A stretch of 64,000 nucleotides of DNA from Ferrovibrio sp. (GTDB lineage Bacteria > Pseudomonadota > Alphaproteobacteria > Ferrovibrionales > Ferrovibrionaceae). Below, piece after piece: positions 40,742 through 49,182 of this stretch. Position 1 is the stretch's first letter; every line of letters starts with the position of its first letter. Location of the stretch: assembly GCF_002796975.1 (NCBI RefSeq), contig NZ_PEKV01000004.1, forward strand, positions 291,388 to 355,387, in the 5' to 3' direction. The notes under the pieces were generated by a model. It made no database searches, was not told the origin of the DNA, and saw only the letters and a list, made by a program, of their open reading frames with translations. The translations under genes and the position numbers were made by a program.

Positions 40742-40924
40742 TCAGCAGGACGAGCGCGCAGCCCGGAAGTTTCCGGTCGCTTCGCCGGAAGACTTCAAAT
40801 GGGCCACGCAGCCGGGCTGCGATGTGGTGGCGACATAGACCAGGTGCGCATTGGCCAGCACCAGCAGCAATACTGCAGCGGCGATGCCGAGATATATGGC
40901 CAGCTTTTTGCGCGTCACGGTCAT
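40742..40924 (-). CDS. Small single-pass membrane protein of the cco cluster
   Basis: A 60-residue protein with a basic start and one membrane helix (about residues 8-30), then a short periplasmic segment with VATTSQPGCVAHLK and a C-terminal Cys (ARSSC). Two cysteines could form a disulphide or bind metal. It starts three bases after the ccoP stop and precedes the DUF2189 gene by 13. It is too short to be CcoH and has no family I can name. The tight spacing and a good hydropathy pattern make it a real gene. Confidence 0.72.
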   Translation of the reverse strand: MTVTRKKLAIYLGIAAAVLLLVLANAHLVYVATTSQPGCVAHLKSSGEATGNFRAARSSC

Positions 40925-40927
40925 GCT

Positions 40928-41800
40928 TCAGTTCCTGGTCTGGCGCAGGTCGAGCAGGTAGAGCGTCAGGATCTTGCGCTCCAGCGACGACAGGCGATTT
41001 TCCCAGCCCGGCATCTGGCCCTGACGCCCCCTATAAATTGTCTCGTAGATGCCCTGCAGATCGCTGCCATAAATCCAGAAATTGTCGGTCAGGTCAGGTG
41101 CGCCGACGTCGCGCTTGCCCTTGGCATCGTCGCCGTGACAGGCAACGCAATTGGCCTCGAACACAGCCTTGCCGTCCTTCAGCGTGGCGGCAGGTGCGTC
41201 GGACTTGTGCGACAGCGAATGTACATAGGCTGCGACTTTGAGCAGCTCCGGACGCTCCAGGATATTGTCGCGACCAAAAGCCATCATCTGAGACACGCGG
41301 GTATCGGGATGCGCGGCATTGATGCCAACGCGAATGGTTTCGGCCACTGTTTCCGGCTCACCGCCCCACAGCCAGGGAGCCTTGGCAATCGCCGGATAGC
41401 CCTTGCCGCCCTGGCCTTGCTGGCCATGGCAGACGGCGCAGTTGTCGCCGAACAGCGTGCGACCGGTCTGGCGCACGGTGCGCATGAGCGCGACATCGGC
41501 CTGCACGGCAGCATAGTCGCCGTCGATGACCTTCTGCGCCCAGACGGCGCGATCCCGCGTCGCAGCCGCCACGCTTTCCGCGACGGTCATACGCTGATCG
41601 ATGCCGAGCAGGCCTCTGGTATAAGCGACGCCTGTCGGCCAGGCCGGCATCAGAATCCAGTAGCCAAGCGCGAAGATGAAGGTCGCAGCCAGGAAGAACA
41701 GCACCGCCTTCGGCACCGGGGCGTTCAGCTCCTTGATGCCGTTCCATTCATGCCCGGTCGTCATATGACCGGTGTAGGGATCGCGCTCGCCTACCGACAT
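40928..41800 (-). CDS. ccoP: cbb3-type cytochrome c oxidase subunit CcoP (diheme)
   Basis: A 290-residue membrane-anchored diheme cytochrome c. It starts with the CcoP N-terminus including HEWNGIKELNAPVPKAVLFF, with a membrane helix at about residues 30-55. The two heme c sites are CAVCH (about residue 147) and CVACH (about 224), with distal Met candidates in each domain. It passes electrons to CcoO and CcoN. Its ATG overlaps the ccoQ 3' end by ten bases. Confidence 0.96.
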   Translation of the reverse strand: MSVGERDPYTGHMTTGHEWNGIKELNAPVPKAVLFFLAATFIFALGYWILMPAWPTGVAYTRGLLGIDQRMTVAESVAAATRDRAVWAQKVIDGDYAAVQADVALMRTVRQTGRTLFGDNCAVCHGQQGQGGKGYPAIAKAPWLWGGEPETVAETIRVGINAAHPDTRVSQMMAFGRDNILERPELLKVAAYVHSLSHKSDAPAATLKDGKAVFEANCVACHGDDAKGKRDVGAPDLTDNFWIYGSDLQGIYETIYRGRQGQMPGWENRLSSLERKILTLYLLDLRQTRN

Positions 41801-41964
41801 GGCTTGTCCTCATCATGGATGATGTTGCGGGCCGCGTCCTCGAAGCGCTGCTTGTTGGAGGGCCAGTAGACGTAGATCAGCACACCGATCGAGAGGGCGA
41901 TCAGGTAGAACAGCCCGAAGGATTTCGAGAAGGCGACGATGCTGCCGTGGTCAAAGTCGAACAT
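41791..41964 (-). CDS. ccoQ: cbb3-type cytochrome c oxidase subunit CcoQ
   Basis: A 57-residue single-pass subunit read from the sequence. It begins MFDFDHGSIVAFSKSFGLFY, with a membrane helix to VLIYVYWPSNKQ, and ends in IIHDEDKPCR. CcoQ stabilises the association of CcoP with CcoNO. It starts four bases after the ccoO stop and its last ten bases overlap ccoP. Confidence 0.92.
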   Translation of the reverse strand: MFDFDHGSIVAFSKSFGLFYLIALSIGVLIYVYWPSNKQRFEDAARNIIHDEDKPCR

Positions 41965-41968
41965 GGTG

Positions 41969-42703
41969 TTACTCCGCCTTCATCGGCGTCTTGTGGGCCG
42001 CATCGGTCAGGCGGCCGAGTATCTGCAGATACGCCACCACTGCATCCATCTCGGTCACCGTGCCGGGCAAGCCGTCAAAGGCGCGCACGTTGGTCGCCTC
42101 GCCATAACGTTCGGATACGCCAGTCGCTTCATCGCTGTCGGGCGAAGCCTGCCCGATAGCATCCTTCACCGCATTGGCGATCTGCGCATCGCTGTAGGGC
42201 ACGCCGACTTTGCGCATTGCCTTCAGATGCAGACCGAGGTCGTTCAGCTCAAGCTTGTTGCGCATCAGCCAGCCATAGGGAGGCATCTTGGACTCGACCA
42301 CCACGTCGCGCGGATTGATCAGGTGCGCCACATGCCATTGATCGGAATACTTGCTGCCGACGCGAGCCAGATCAGGCCCAGTGCGCTTGGAGCCCCAGAG
42401 CATCGGGTGGTCGTATTTCGACTCCACCGCAAGCGAATATGGTCCATAGCGTTCCACTTCGTCTCGCAGTGTGCGAATCATCTGCGAATGACAGGCATAG
42501 CAGCCTTCGCGGATGTAGATGTTGCGCCCGGCCAGTTCCAGCGGGGTGTAAACACGCATATCGGGTGCCGGCTCCACCGTCTCGTCGATAGTGAACAGCG
42601 GTGCGATCTCGACCAGACCGCCGATGCTGGCGGCCACGATGACGGCCAACGTGAAACCGATGGCGCTGCGTTCCAGTTTGTAATGCAGACCGAAGATCGA
42701 CAT
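41969..42703 (-). CDS. ccoO: cbb3-type cytochrome c oxidase subunit CcoO (monoheme)
   Basis: A 244-residue membrane-anchored cytochrome c. The N-terminal helix (about residues 12-35) is followed by the heme c site in [15 protein letters not shown] (about 65-79). Family motifs [20 protein letters not shown] (about 87-106) and GPDLARVG follow. It starts five bases after the ccoN stop in the order ccoN-O-Q-P. Confidence 0.97.
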   Translation of the reverse strand: MSIFGLHYKLERSAIGFTLAVIVAASIGGLVEIAPLFTIDETVEPAPDMRVYTPLELAGRNIYIREGCYACHSQMIRTLRDEVERYGPYSLAVESKYDHPMLWGSKRTGPDLARVGSKYSDQWHVAHLINPRDVVVESKMPPYGWLMRNKLELNDLGLHLKAMRKVGVPYSDAQIANAVKDAIGQASPDSDEATGVSERYGEATNVRAFDGLPGTVTEMDAVVAYLQILGRLTDAAHKTPMKAE

Positions 42704-42708
42704 CTGAC

Positions 42709-44346
42709 CTACTCCCCGGCCGCGGCGGGATTGCCGATCACGGCTTCATCGCCGGTTTCGACATTGGCCGCCATGCGGATGGTCATCAACACATTGTAGA
42801 ATCCGATGATGGCGCCGAGCAGGAACAGCAGGCCGCCGAAAGCGCGCGCAAAATAGTACGGATGCATCGCCACCAGCGAGTCGATGAACGAGTATGACAG
42901 CGTGCCGCTTTCGTTGTACGTGCGCCACATCAAGCCCTGGATCACGCCCGAGTTCCACATCGCGAAGACATAGATCAGCGTGCCGGCCATCGCGAGCCAG
43001 AAGTGCCATTCGATCAGCTTGGGCGAGTACATGCGCGGCTGCTTCCACAGCCAGGGCACGACGGCGTAGATCGAGCCGAAGGTGATCAGCGCCACCCAGC
43101 CCAGCGCGCCGGCATGCACGTGGCCGACCGTCCAGTCGGTGTAATGCGACAGCGAATTCACCGCGCGGATCGCCATGAACGAACCTTCGAAGGTGGAGAG
43201 GCCATAAAAGATCGCCGCCATCATCATGAAGCGCAAAGTGGCGTCATCGCGCACCTTGTGCCAGGCACCGTTCAGCGTCAGCAGCGCATTGGTGGCCGAG
43301 GCCCAGCTGGGCACCAGCAGCATCACCGAGAAAGTCATGCCCAGCGTCTGCACCCAGTGCGGCAGCGCCGTGTAATGCAGATGGTGCGAGCCCGCCCACA
43401 TATACATGAAGGTGATGCCCCAGAAGCTAATGATCGACAGGCGATACGAGAAGATCGGACGGCCGGCTCGCTTGGGCATGTAGTAGTACATCATACCGAG
43501 GAAGCCCGCGGTCAGGAAGAAGGCGACGGCGTTATGACCGTACCACCATTGCGTCATCGCATCCTGCACACCGGAAAAGGCTGAATAGCTTTTGGCCTGA
43601 TTCCAGGCGATCGGCATGGCCAGGTTGTTGACGATATGCAGGATCGCCACCACCAGGATGAAGGCCATGTAATACCAGTTTGCCACATAAATATGCGGCT
43701 CGCGACGGCGCGCCAGCGTGCGCAGGTAGATCAGGAAATAGGTAACCCACACGATCACCAGCCAGATATCGGCATACCATTCCGGTTCGGCATATTCCTT
43801 CGACTGGGTGATGCCCATGAAGTAGCCGCTGATAGCGATCAGGCAGAACAGGTTGTAGCCGAGCAGCACGAACCATGGGCTCAACTGGTCAGGCAGGCGT
43901 GCCCGCGTTGTACGCTGCAGAACGTGGAATGACGTTGCGATCAGCGCATTGCCGCCAAAGCCGAAGATCACGCCGGTGGTGTGGGCGGGACGGATACGAC
44001 CGAAGCTGGACCAGGCCGCGTCGAAGGTGAGATCGGGATAGACCAGCTGCCAGGCAACCCAGTCGCCGATGAACATACCAAAGATCGCCCAGAGCATCGC
44101 CACCACGATGCCGACCTTGCTGGGATCGTCGTAGTAATGCTCAAGCCGCGCTTCGCTCGGCTCGGGTGCGAAGTAGCCGTTGGCCAGCACGAAAATCATC
44201 ACGATAGAGCAGACGACAACCAGCCAGCCATGCATGCCGATCGGGTCATGCTGTCCGGCCGCCGCCATCACGAGGCCAAGGCATCCCAGCGCGATCAGAA
44301 TGATCAGGCCCAGGAAGCGTTCATTCTGGGTAAGCTGCGTAACCAT
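42709..44346 (-). CDS. ccoN: cbb3-type cytochrome c oxidase catalytic subunit CcoN
   Basis: A 545-residue heme-copper oxidase subunit I of the C family, with about 12-14 membrane helices. Metal-ligand regions include [28 protein letters not shown] (the CuB His region) and [14 protein letters not shown]. The ATG at 44346 follows a GGGAAG site; an upstream in-frame ATG at 44400 would add an unlikely leader. It leads the cluster for high-affinity O2 respiration. I found no FNR/FixK box (TTGAT-N4-ATCAA) in the upstream 430 bases. Confidence 0.97.
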   Translation of the reverse strand: MVTQLTQNERFLGLIILIALGCLGLVMAAAGQHDPIGMHGWLVVVCSIVMIFVLANGYFAPEPSEARLEHYYDDPSKVGIVVAMLWAIFGMFIGDWVAWQLVYPDLTFDAAWSSFGRIRPAHTTGVIFGFGGNALIATSFHVLQRTTRARLPDQLSPWFVLLGYNLFCLIAISGYFMGITQSKEYAEPEWYADIWLVIVWVTYFLIYLRTLARRREPHIYVANWYYMAFILVVAILHIVNNLAMPIAWNQAKSYSAFSGVQDAMTQWWYGHNAVAFFLTAGFLGMMYYYMPKRAGRPIFSYRLSIISFWGITFMYMWAGSHHLHYTALPHWVQTLGMTFSVMLLVPSWASATNALLTLNGAWHKVRDDATLRFMMMAAIFYGLSTFEGSFMAIRAVNSLSHYTDWTVGHVHAGALGWVALITFGSIYAVVPWLWKQPRMYSPKLIEWHFWLAMAGTLIYVFAMWNSGVIQGLMWRTYNESGTLSYSFIDSLVAMHPYYFARAFGGLLFLLGAIIGFYNVLMTIRMAANVETGDEAVIGNPAAAGE

Positions 44347-44777
44347 CGTCGTCTTCCCACCGATAATCCGTTTGCATGAAAGGTAATCCGATACCCGCAA
44401 GAGCGGTACTCGGAAATGATGGGATATATTGCCGCAGAATCAGTGAGCATTTTCGAGTCACTACGAAATTCGTATGCGGCGCGGCATGTACGCGGCAACT
44501 ACGTCACATCCATCATAGCCGAGAGAGAATCGTTAATTGTGCTGGTGTCTCAAATGCTTCCGATTAGCGTCCCCGCACAATACGACGCCACCGCATCATG
44601 CTTCACTATGCTAAGGGATAGGTGAGCCTGTCCGCAGGGATGGATGTGTTCGCCAGAACGACACCGCTAAATATTCGGTAACCTGCCGGGTCGCAGGCAC
44701 ACTGCAGACATCATCGGTCGATGCGGGTACCGACGAGATCACGCGATCCTCGCAGTACGCGCCAGACACGAGCGAAA
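44347..44777. other. Intergenic region between ccoN and the AsnC gene
   Basis: These 431 bases are richer in A/T than the surroundings and hold only short unconvincing frames. It must contain the ccoN promoter (minus strand). I see no FNR/FixK dyad, no RNA gene and no clear terminator for the AsnC gene that ends at 44778. Confidence 0.5.
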
Positions 44778-45254
44778 TCAGCCGACCGGCAGCGCCGTGG
44801 TATACTTCACCTGCTTGAGCGCAAAGCTGGATTTGATGCTCGCAACACCGGGAATCCTCGTCAGATGGTCGAGCAGGAAACGCTCGTAGTCATGCAGGCT
44901 GCCGACGACGACGCGCAGCAGATAGTCGAAATCGCCGGTCATCAGATAGCATTCCATCACTTCCGGTCGCTTGCGCACCGCTTTCTGGAAGGTTTCCAGC
45001 GCTGTCTCGATCTGCTTGTCGAGCGACACGCTGGTGAAGATGCTGATCGACAGGCCGAGCGCTTCCGGATCGACCAGGGTGACGTATTTCGTGATCACCC
45101 CCGCCTCCTCCAGCGCCTTCACCCGGCGCCAGCAGGGCGAGGCCGAGATGCCGACCTGAGCGGATAGTTCCTGGCTGGAAAGGCGCGCATTATCCTGCAG
45201 CGCCTTGACGATTCTTTTGTCGATCTGATCCAGCACGACAACTTCTTTGCTCAT
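44778..45254 (-). CDS. Lrp/AsnC family transcriptional regulator
   Basis: A 158-residue Lrp/AsnC protein. The HTH is in DQIDKRIVKALQDNARLSSQ and VGISASPCWRRVKALEEAGV (about residues 9-53), with the RAM effector domain after that (LMTGDFDYLLRVVVGSLHDY). I start at the ATG at 45254 behind a GAGGTGGG site; the longer upstream frame to 45503 would overlap the divergent gene. It is divergent from the TPP enzyme at 45369, with two TTTGC/GCAAA palindromes between, so it probably controls both genes in response to an amino or oxo acid. Confidence 0.93.
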   Translation of the reverse strand: MSKEVVVLDQIDKRIVKALQDNARLSSQELSAQVGISASPCWRRVKALEEAGVITKYVTLVDPEALGLSISIFTSVSLDKQIETALETFQKAVRKRPEVMECYLMTGDFDYLLRVVVGSLHDYERFLLDHLTRIPGVASIKSSFALKQVKYTTALPVG

Positions 45255-45267
45255 AACCCACCTCACA

Positions 45268-45282
45268 CGCAAAGATTTTGCG
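45268..45282. promoter_or_regulatory. Palindrome CGCAAA-GAT-TTTGCG, candidate AsnC operator
   Basis: A perfect 6-bp inverted repeat with a 3-base spacer, 14 bases upstream of the AsnC ATG. A related TTTGCAAA lies 35 bases away at 45307-45314, roughly three helical turns, as expected for an Lrp-type oligomer. Confidence 0.5.
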
Positions 45283-45306
45283 AAAACTATAGATATGGCG
45301 GGATGG

Positions 45307-45314
45307 TTTGCAAA
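45307..45314. promoter_or_regulatory. Palindrome TTTGCAAA, second candidate AsnC site
   Basis: An eight-base perfect palindrome in the divergent AsnC/E1 promoter region, sharing the TTTGC/GCAAA half-sites of the 45268-45282 element. Confidence 0.35.
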
Positions 45315-45368
45315 GCTATGTCCGCTGGAACCGATTAGGGTCCGGGATATTTGGCTAGGGTGAAAACC

Positions 45369-47771
45369 ATGACGACCATCAGTCTCGACGACCTGAAGAT
45401 CCTCCGCGACCTGGAACAGAAGGTTCTCTGGCTGTCGACCTGGATGATCCACAACGCCAACCATCTGCGCGAAAAGACCGACGGTCTGAAGGTCGGCGGC
45501 CACCAGGCCTCAAGCGCCTCGCTGGCCACGATCATGACTGCGCTCTATTTCCATTCGCTGCGACCGTATGACCGCGTCGCCGTGAAACCGCATGCCAGCC
45601 CGATCTTCCATGCCATCCATTATTTGATGGACCGGCAGAGCCAGGAGAAGATGGAGAATTTCCGCGGCTATAAGGGTGTTCAGTCTTATCCCTCGCGCAC
45701 AAAGGACACAGCGGATGTCGACTTCTCGACCGGCTCGGTCGGCCTTGGCGCATCGCAGACCATCTTTGCCAGCCTGGTACAGGACTATGTGAAAGCGCAT
45801 AGCTGGGCCGCCAACATCGAGACCGGCCGCATGATTTCGCTGATCGGCGATGCCGAGATGGATGAAGGCAATATCTTCGAGGCGCTGCTGGAAGGCTGGA
45901 AGCACGGCCTGCGCAACACATGGTGGATCATCGACTATAACCGCCAGAGCCTGGACGCCGTGGTGCGCGAGGGCCTGTATGACCGGCTGGAGGCGCTGTT
46001 CCGTGCTTTCGGCTGGGACATCGTGACGCTGAAATACGGCCAGTTGCTGGAGGCCGCCTTCACGGAGCCTGGCGGCGAACGCTTACGCGACTGGATCGAC
46101 TGCTGCCCCAACCAATTGTATTCCGCCCTGACCTTCCAGGGCGGTACGGCCTGGCGCAAGCGTCTGCTGGATGATCTTGGCGATCAGGGTGACGTCACGC
46201 AGCTGATCGAAAGCCGCAGCGACCGCGAACTGGCCGAACTGATGACCAACTTGGCAGGCCATGACCTCGCCTCGCTCATCGCAGCCTTCGACGGCATCGA
46301 CCACGACCGGCCGGTGGTATTCTTGGCCTATACCGTAAAGGGCTTCGGCCTACCGCTCGCCGGCCACAAGGACAACCATGCCGGCATGCTGACGCCGGTA
46401 CAACTGGAGGCCTTCCAGACCGAACTCGGCATCCGGCCCGGCCACGAATGGGACAAGTTTGAGGCCATGCAGCATTCCGAAGCCGAGCTGACAGGCTTCA
46501 TCCGAGCCACACCCTATAATGGGCTGAAGCAGCGTCGACTGACCTCGACGCGCGTGGAGGTGCCAGCCACGCTGCCGGCGCCGAATCAGGAGGAAATGTC
46601 GACCCAGCATGGCTTCGGCCTGATCATGCACGAGTTGGCGCGCCTGCCGGGGCCACTGGCCGACCGCATCGTCACCACCGCGCCGGACGTGACGGTGTCC
46701 ACGAACCTCGGCGCCTGGGTGAACCGGCGCGGCCTGTTCGCGCAGGAGGCCGTGGCCGACCTGTTCAAGAAGGAGCGAATTCCCTCCACCTTCAACTGGG
46801 AGTTCTCGCGCAACGGCCAGCATCTCGAACTCGGCATCGCCGAGATGAATCTGTTCACCCTGCTCTCGGCGCTTGGCCTGTCGCATTCGCTGTTCGGCGA
46901 GCGACTGTTGCCGATCGGCACATTATATGACCCCTTCATCTGCCGCGGCCTCGATGCGTTGAACTACGCCTGCTACCAGGATGCGCGGTTCATGGTGGTA
47001 GCGACGCCGTCCGGTGTGACGCTGGCGCCCGAAGGCGGCGCGCATCAGTCGATCTCCACGCCCCTGATCGGCATGGCGCAGGACGGACTGGCCTCGTTCG
47101 AACCGGCCTATGTCGACGAACTGTCCGTGATCATGCGTTTCGCCTTCGATTACCTGCAGCGCGATGGCGAAGGGCAGCCGGATGAGCGCACCTGGCTGCG
47201 CGACGAGACCGGCGGCTCAGTCTATCTGCGCCTCTCCACCCGCCCGCTGGAGCAGCCGAAGCGCGAGATGACTACGGACCTGCAGCAGGACGTCGTCGAT
47301 GGTGCCTACTGGCTGCGCACGCCGACGCCGAATACCGAGATCGCCATCGCCTATACCGGCGTATTGGCGCCGGAGGCGATCCAGGCTGCCGGGATGCTGT
47401 CGGAAGACCGTCGCGATGTGGCAGTGCTGGCGATTACCTCGGCCGACCGCCTGAATGCCGGCTGGTCCGCTGCGCAGCGCGCACGCCGGCGCGGCATGAT
47501 GCAGGCGCGCAGCCATATCGAGCGGCTATTTGCGACTATTCCATCTCATTGCGGTATCGTGACGGTCATTGACGGTCATCCGGCCACGCTGGCATGGCTT
47601 GGCTCGGTGCAGGGCCATCCCGTATCTGCGCTGGGCGTGGAGCATTTCGGCCAGACCGGCACCGTTGACGATATGTATCGTCACCACGGCATAGATGCCG
47701 ACGCGATTGCCTCTGCCGCCGAAGCTCTGGTCCCCGGCCGGCCCGTGCGGCATCTTCGCGCGGTCAACTGA
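45369..47771 (+). CDS. TPP-dependent E1/transketolase-like enzyme (AceE-type)
   Basis: An 800-residue thiamine diphosphate enzyme related to homodimeric pyruvate dehydrogenase E1 and transketolase. The N-terminal half has LKVGGHQASSASLATIMTAL and the TPP/Mg motif GDAEMDEGNIFEALLEGWKH (about residues 159-178). The middle has EFSRNGQHLELGIAEMNLF and PEGGAHQSISTPLIGMAQDG. AceE is usually about 885 residues, so this is the shorter relative often labelled transketolase. The start is ATG at 45369 with an AGGG site. There are no E2 or E3 genes nearby, so it may act with complex components elsewhere or as a stand-alone decarboxylase. The AsnC regulator is divergent. Confidence 0.88.
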   Translation: MTTISLDDLKILRDLEQKVLWLSTWMIHNANHLREKTDGLKVGGHQASSASLATIMTALYFHSLRPYDRVAVKPHASPIFHAIHYLMDRQSQEKMENFRGYKGVQSYPSRTKDTADVDFSTGSVGLGASQTIFASLVQDYVKAHSWAANIETGRMISLIGDAEMDEGNIFEALLEGWKHGLRNTWWIIDYNRQSLDAVVREGLYDRLEALFRAFGWDIVTLKYGQLLEAAFTEPGGERLRDWIDCCPNQLYSALTFQGGTAWRKRLLDDLGDQGDVTQLIESRSDRELAELMTNLAGHDLASLIAAFDGIDHDRPVVFLAYTVKGFGLPLAGHKDNHAGMLTPVQLEAFQTELGIRPGHEWDKFEAMQHSEAELTGFIRATPYNGLKQRRLTSTRVEVPATLPAPNQEEMSTQHGFGLIMHELARLPGPLADRIVTTAPDVTVSTNLGAWVNRRGLFAQEAVADLFKKERIPSTFNWEFSRNGQHLELGIAEMNLFTLLSALGLSHSLFGERLLPIGTLYDPFICRGLDALNYACYQDARFMVVATPSGVTLAPEGGAHQSISTPLIGMAQDGLASFEPAYVDELSVIMRFAFDYLQRDGEGQPDERTWLRDETGGSVYLRLSTRPLEQPKREMTTDLQQDVVDGAYWLRTPTPNTEIAIAYTGVLAPEAIQAAGMLSEDRRDVAVLAITSADRLNAGWSAAQRARRRGMMQARSHIERLFATIPSHCGIVTVIDGHPATLAWLGSVQGHPVSALGVEHFGQTGTVDDMYRHHGIDADAIASAAEALVPGRPVRHLRAVN

Positions 47772-48081
47772 TCTGCTGTTGAGCCGTTCCTAAAAGCTTG
47801 GACCGGCAGGGCCGATTCCCTGCCCGACCAATGTCGAAAGGTGATCATTCGCTCGAAATCTGCAGGCACAGCCGAGAGGTAGGGCCGTTGCGAGCGACAG
47901 GAATAGCTAAGCCTTTGTAAAAGTTGGTATACACGTCAGCCAGCGGGCCAGCAAAACCTCAATCATCCGGCACCATCCATCTCGGATCGGTGCCGCGATA
48001 GGCCTGCCCGGCCGGCGACAACACTGCTCTGAATTGCGGCTCATTTCGGACGGTGCGCAAAGTAAACCATAGAATTAGCGA
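47772..48081. other. Intergenic region after the E1 gene
   Basis: A 310-base gap between convergent genes. A GGCAGGG/CCCTGCC hairpin with a 6-base loop (47805-47824) lies 34 bases after the E1 stop and may terminate it, though no T-run follows. I see nothing else here. Confidence 0.4.
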
Positions 48082-49173
48082 TCAATGCGTCAGGTAAAGC
48101 GCGCGCTGTGGTGTCAGTTCCAGCTCGACTGCATCCCCGATAGACTGCGGCATTGCAGTCACCGTAATCAGCACATCGACCTGCAGGTCGCCGGCAGCCG
48201 TCCCCACGGTATACCGCATGGTATTGCCGAGGAATTCCCGGTCGCGCACCTGACCGCTCAGCCGGATGCCGCCTGCCGCCGGCTCGGAATTTCCGGTGAC
48301 CAGCAGGATATCCTGCGACCGTAACACCAGTTTCGATCCGGGCTGCGTGCCGGCAGGCACCGGCATGACGGTCCCGCCGGCTAGCCGATAGACGACGCCA
48401 TCGACCTGTCCCGCCAGGATATTCGCCGTGCCCAGGAAATTCGCCACGAACAGGTTGGCGGGCCGGGAAAACAGTTCCATTGGCGTCGCCACCTGCTGCA
48501 CCACGCCGCTGTTCATCACCGCGATACGGTCGCAGACCGTGTTAGCCTCTTCCTGGTCGTGCGTCACGAAGATCGCAGTGATCCCGAGGCTGCGCTGCAG
48601 GTCGCGCAGCTCGCGGCGTACCTGCACCCGCATTTTGGCATCCAGATTAGACAGCGGTTCATCCAGCAGCAGGACGCGTGGACGCACCGCCAGGGTGCGC
48701 GCCAGGGCAACGCGCTGTTGCTGACCGCCCGAAAGCTGCGAGGGCCGGCGGTCCGCGAGAGCAGAAAGCCCGACAAGATCGAGCATATCGCCGACCCGCT
48801 TTCTGACCTCGGCCGACGGCAGCCGCCGCTCCTCCAGACCGAAGGCGACATTCTGCGCCACGGTCATATGCGGCCAGAGCGCATAGTTCTGGAAGACCAG
48901 GCCGACGTCGCGCTGCCACGGCCGCAGATCCGTCACATCGCGCTCACCAATCAGGATGCGACCGTCCTGGGCATGGGCAAAGCCGGCGATCAGGCGCAGC
49001 AGCGTGGTCTTGCCGCAACCCGAAGGGCCGAGGAAGGCGAAGAACTCGCCCGGCTGCACCTGCAGGCTGACATCCTTCAATACGGCATGATTGCCATAGC
49101 TGAGCGAAACCCGGTCGACGGTGACGGAGACCGGCTGGATGGCTTTGGCGAGCGAACTGTCCGCAAGCGACAT
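48082..49173 (-). CDS. ABC transporter ATPase, iron/phosphonate type (system A)
   Basis: A 363-residue FbpC/PotA-type ATPase. Walker A is GPSGCGKTT (about residues 50-58), the signature is LSGGQQQRVALARTL and Walker B is VLLLDEPLSNLDAK. A C-terminal TOBE-like domain follows (about 270-363). It is the last gene of the minus-strand operon SBP-permease-ATPase, nine bases after the permease stop. Proteins of this class carry ferric iron, 2-aminoethylphosphonate, thiamine or sugar phosphates; the substrate cannot be assigned from the ATPase. Confidence 0.92.
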   Translation of the reverse strand: MSLADSSLAKAIQPVSVTVDRVSLSYGNHAVLKDVSLQVQPGEFFAFLGPSGCGKTTLLRLIAGFAHAQDGRILIGERDVTDLRPWQRDVGLVFQNYALWPHMTVAQNVAFGLEERRLPSAEVRKRVGDMLDLVGLSALADRRPSQLSGGQQQRVALARTLAVRPRVLLLDEPLSNLDAKMRVQVRRELRDLQRSLGITAIFVTHDQEEANTVCDRIAVMNSGVVQQVATPMELFSRPANLFVANFLGTANILAGQVDGVVYRLAGGTVMPVPAGTQPGSKLVLRSQDILLVTGNSEPAAGGIRLSGQVRDREFLGNTMRYTVGTAAGDLQVDVLITVTAMPQSIGDAVELELTPQRALYLTH

Positions 49174-49182
49174 GAAACGATC

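Noticed and set aside
44347..44777. An FNR/FixK box expected upstream of ccoN.
   Set aside because: No TTGAT-N4-ATCAA-like dyad is present; the closest candidates have wrong spacing, so none is reported.
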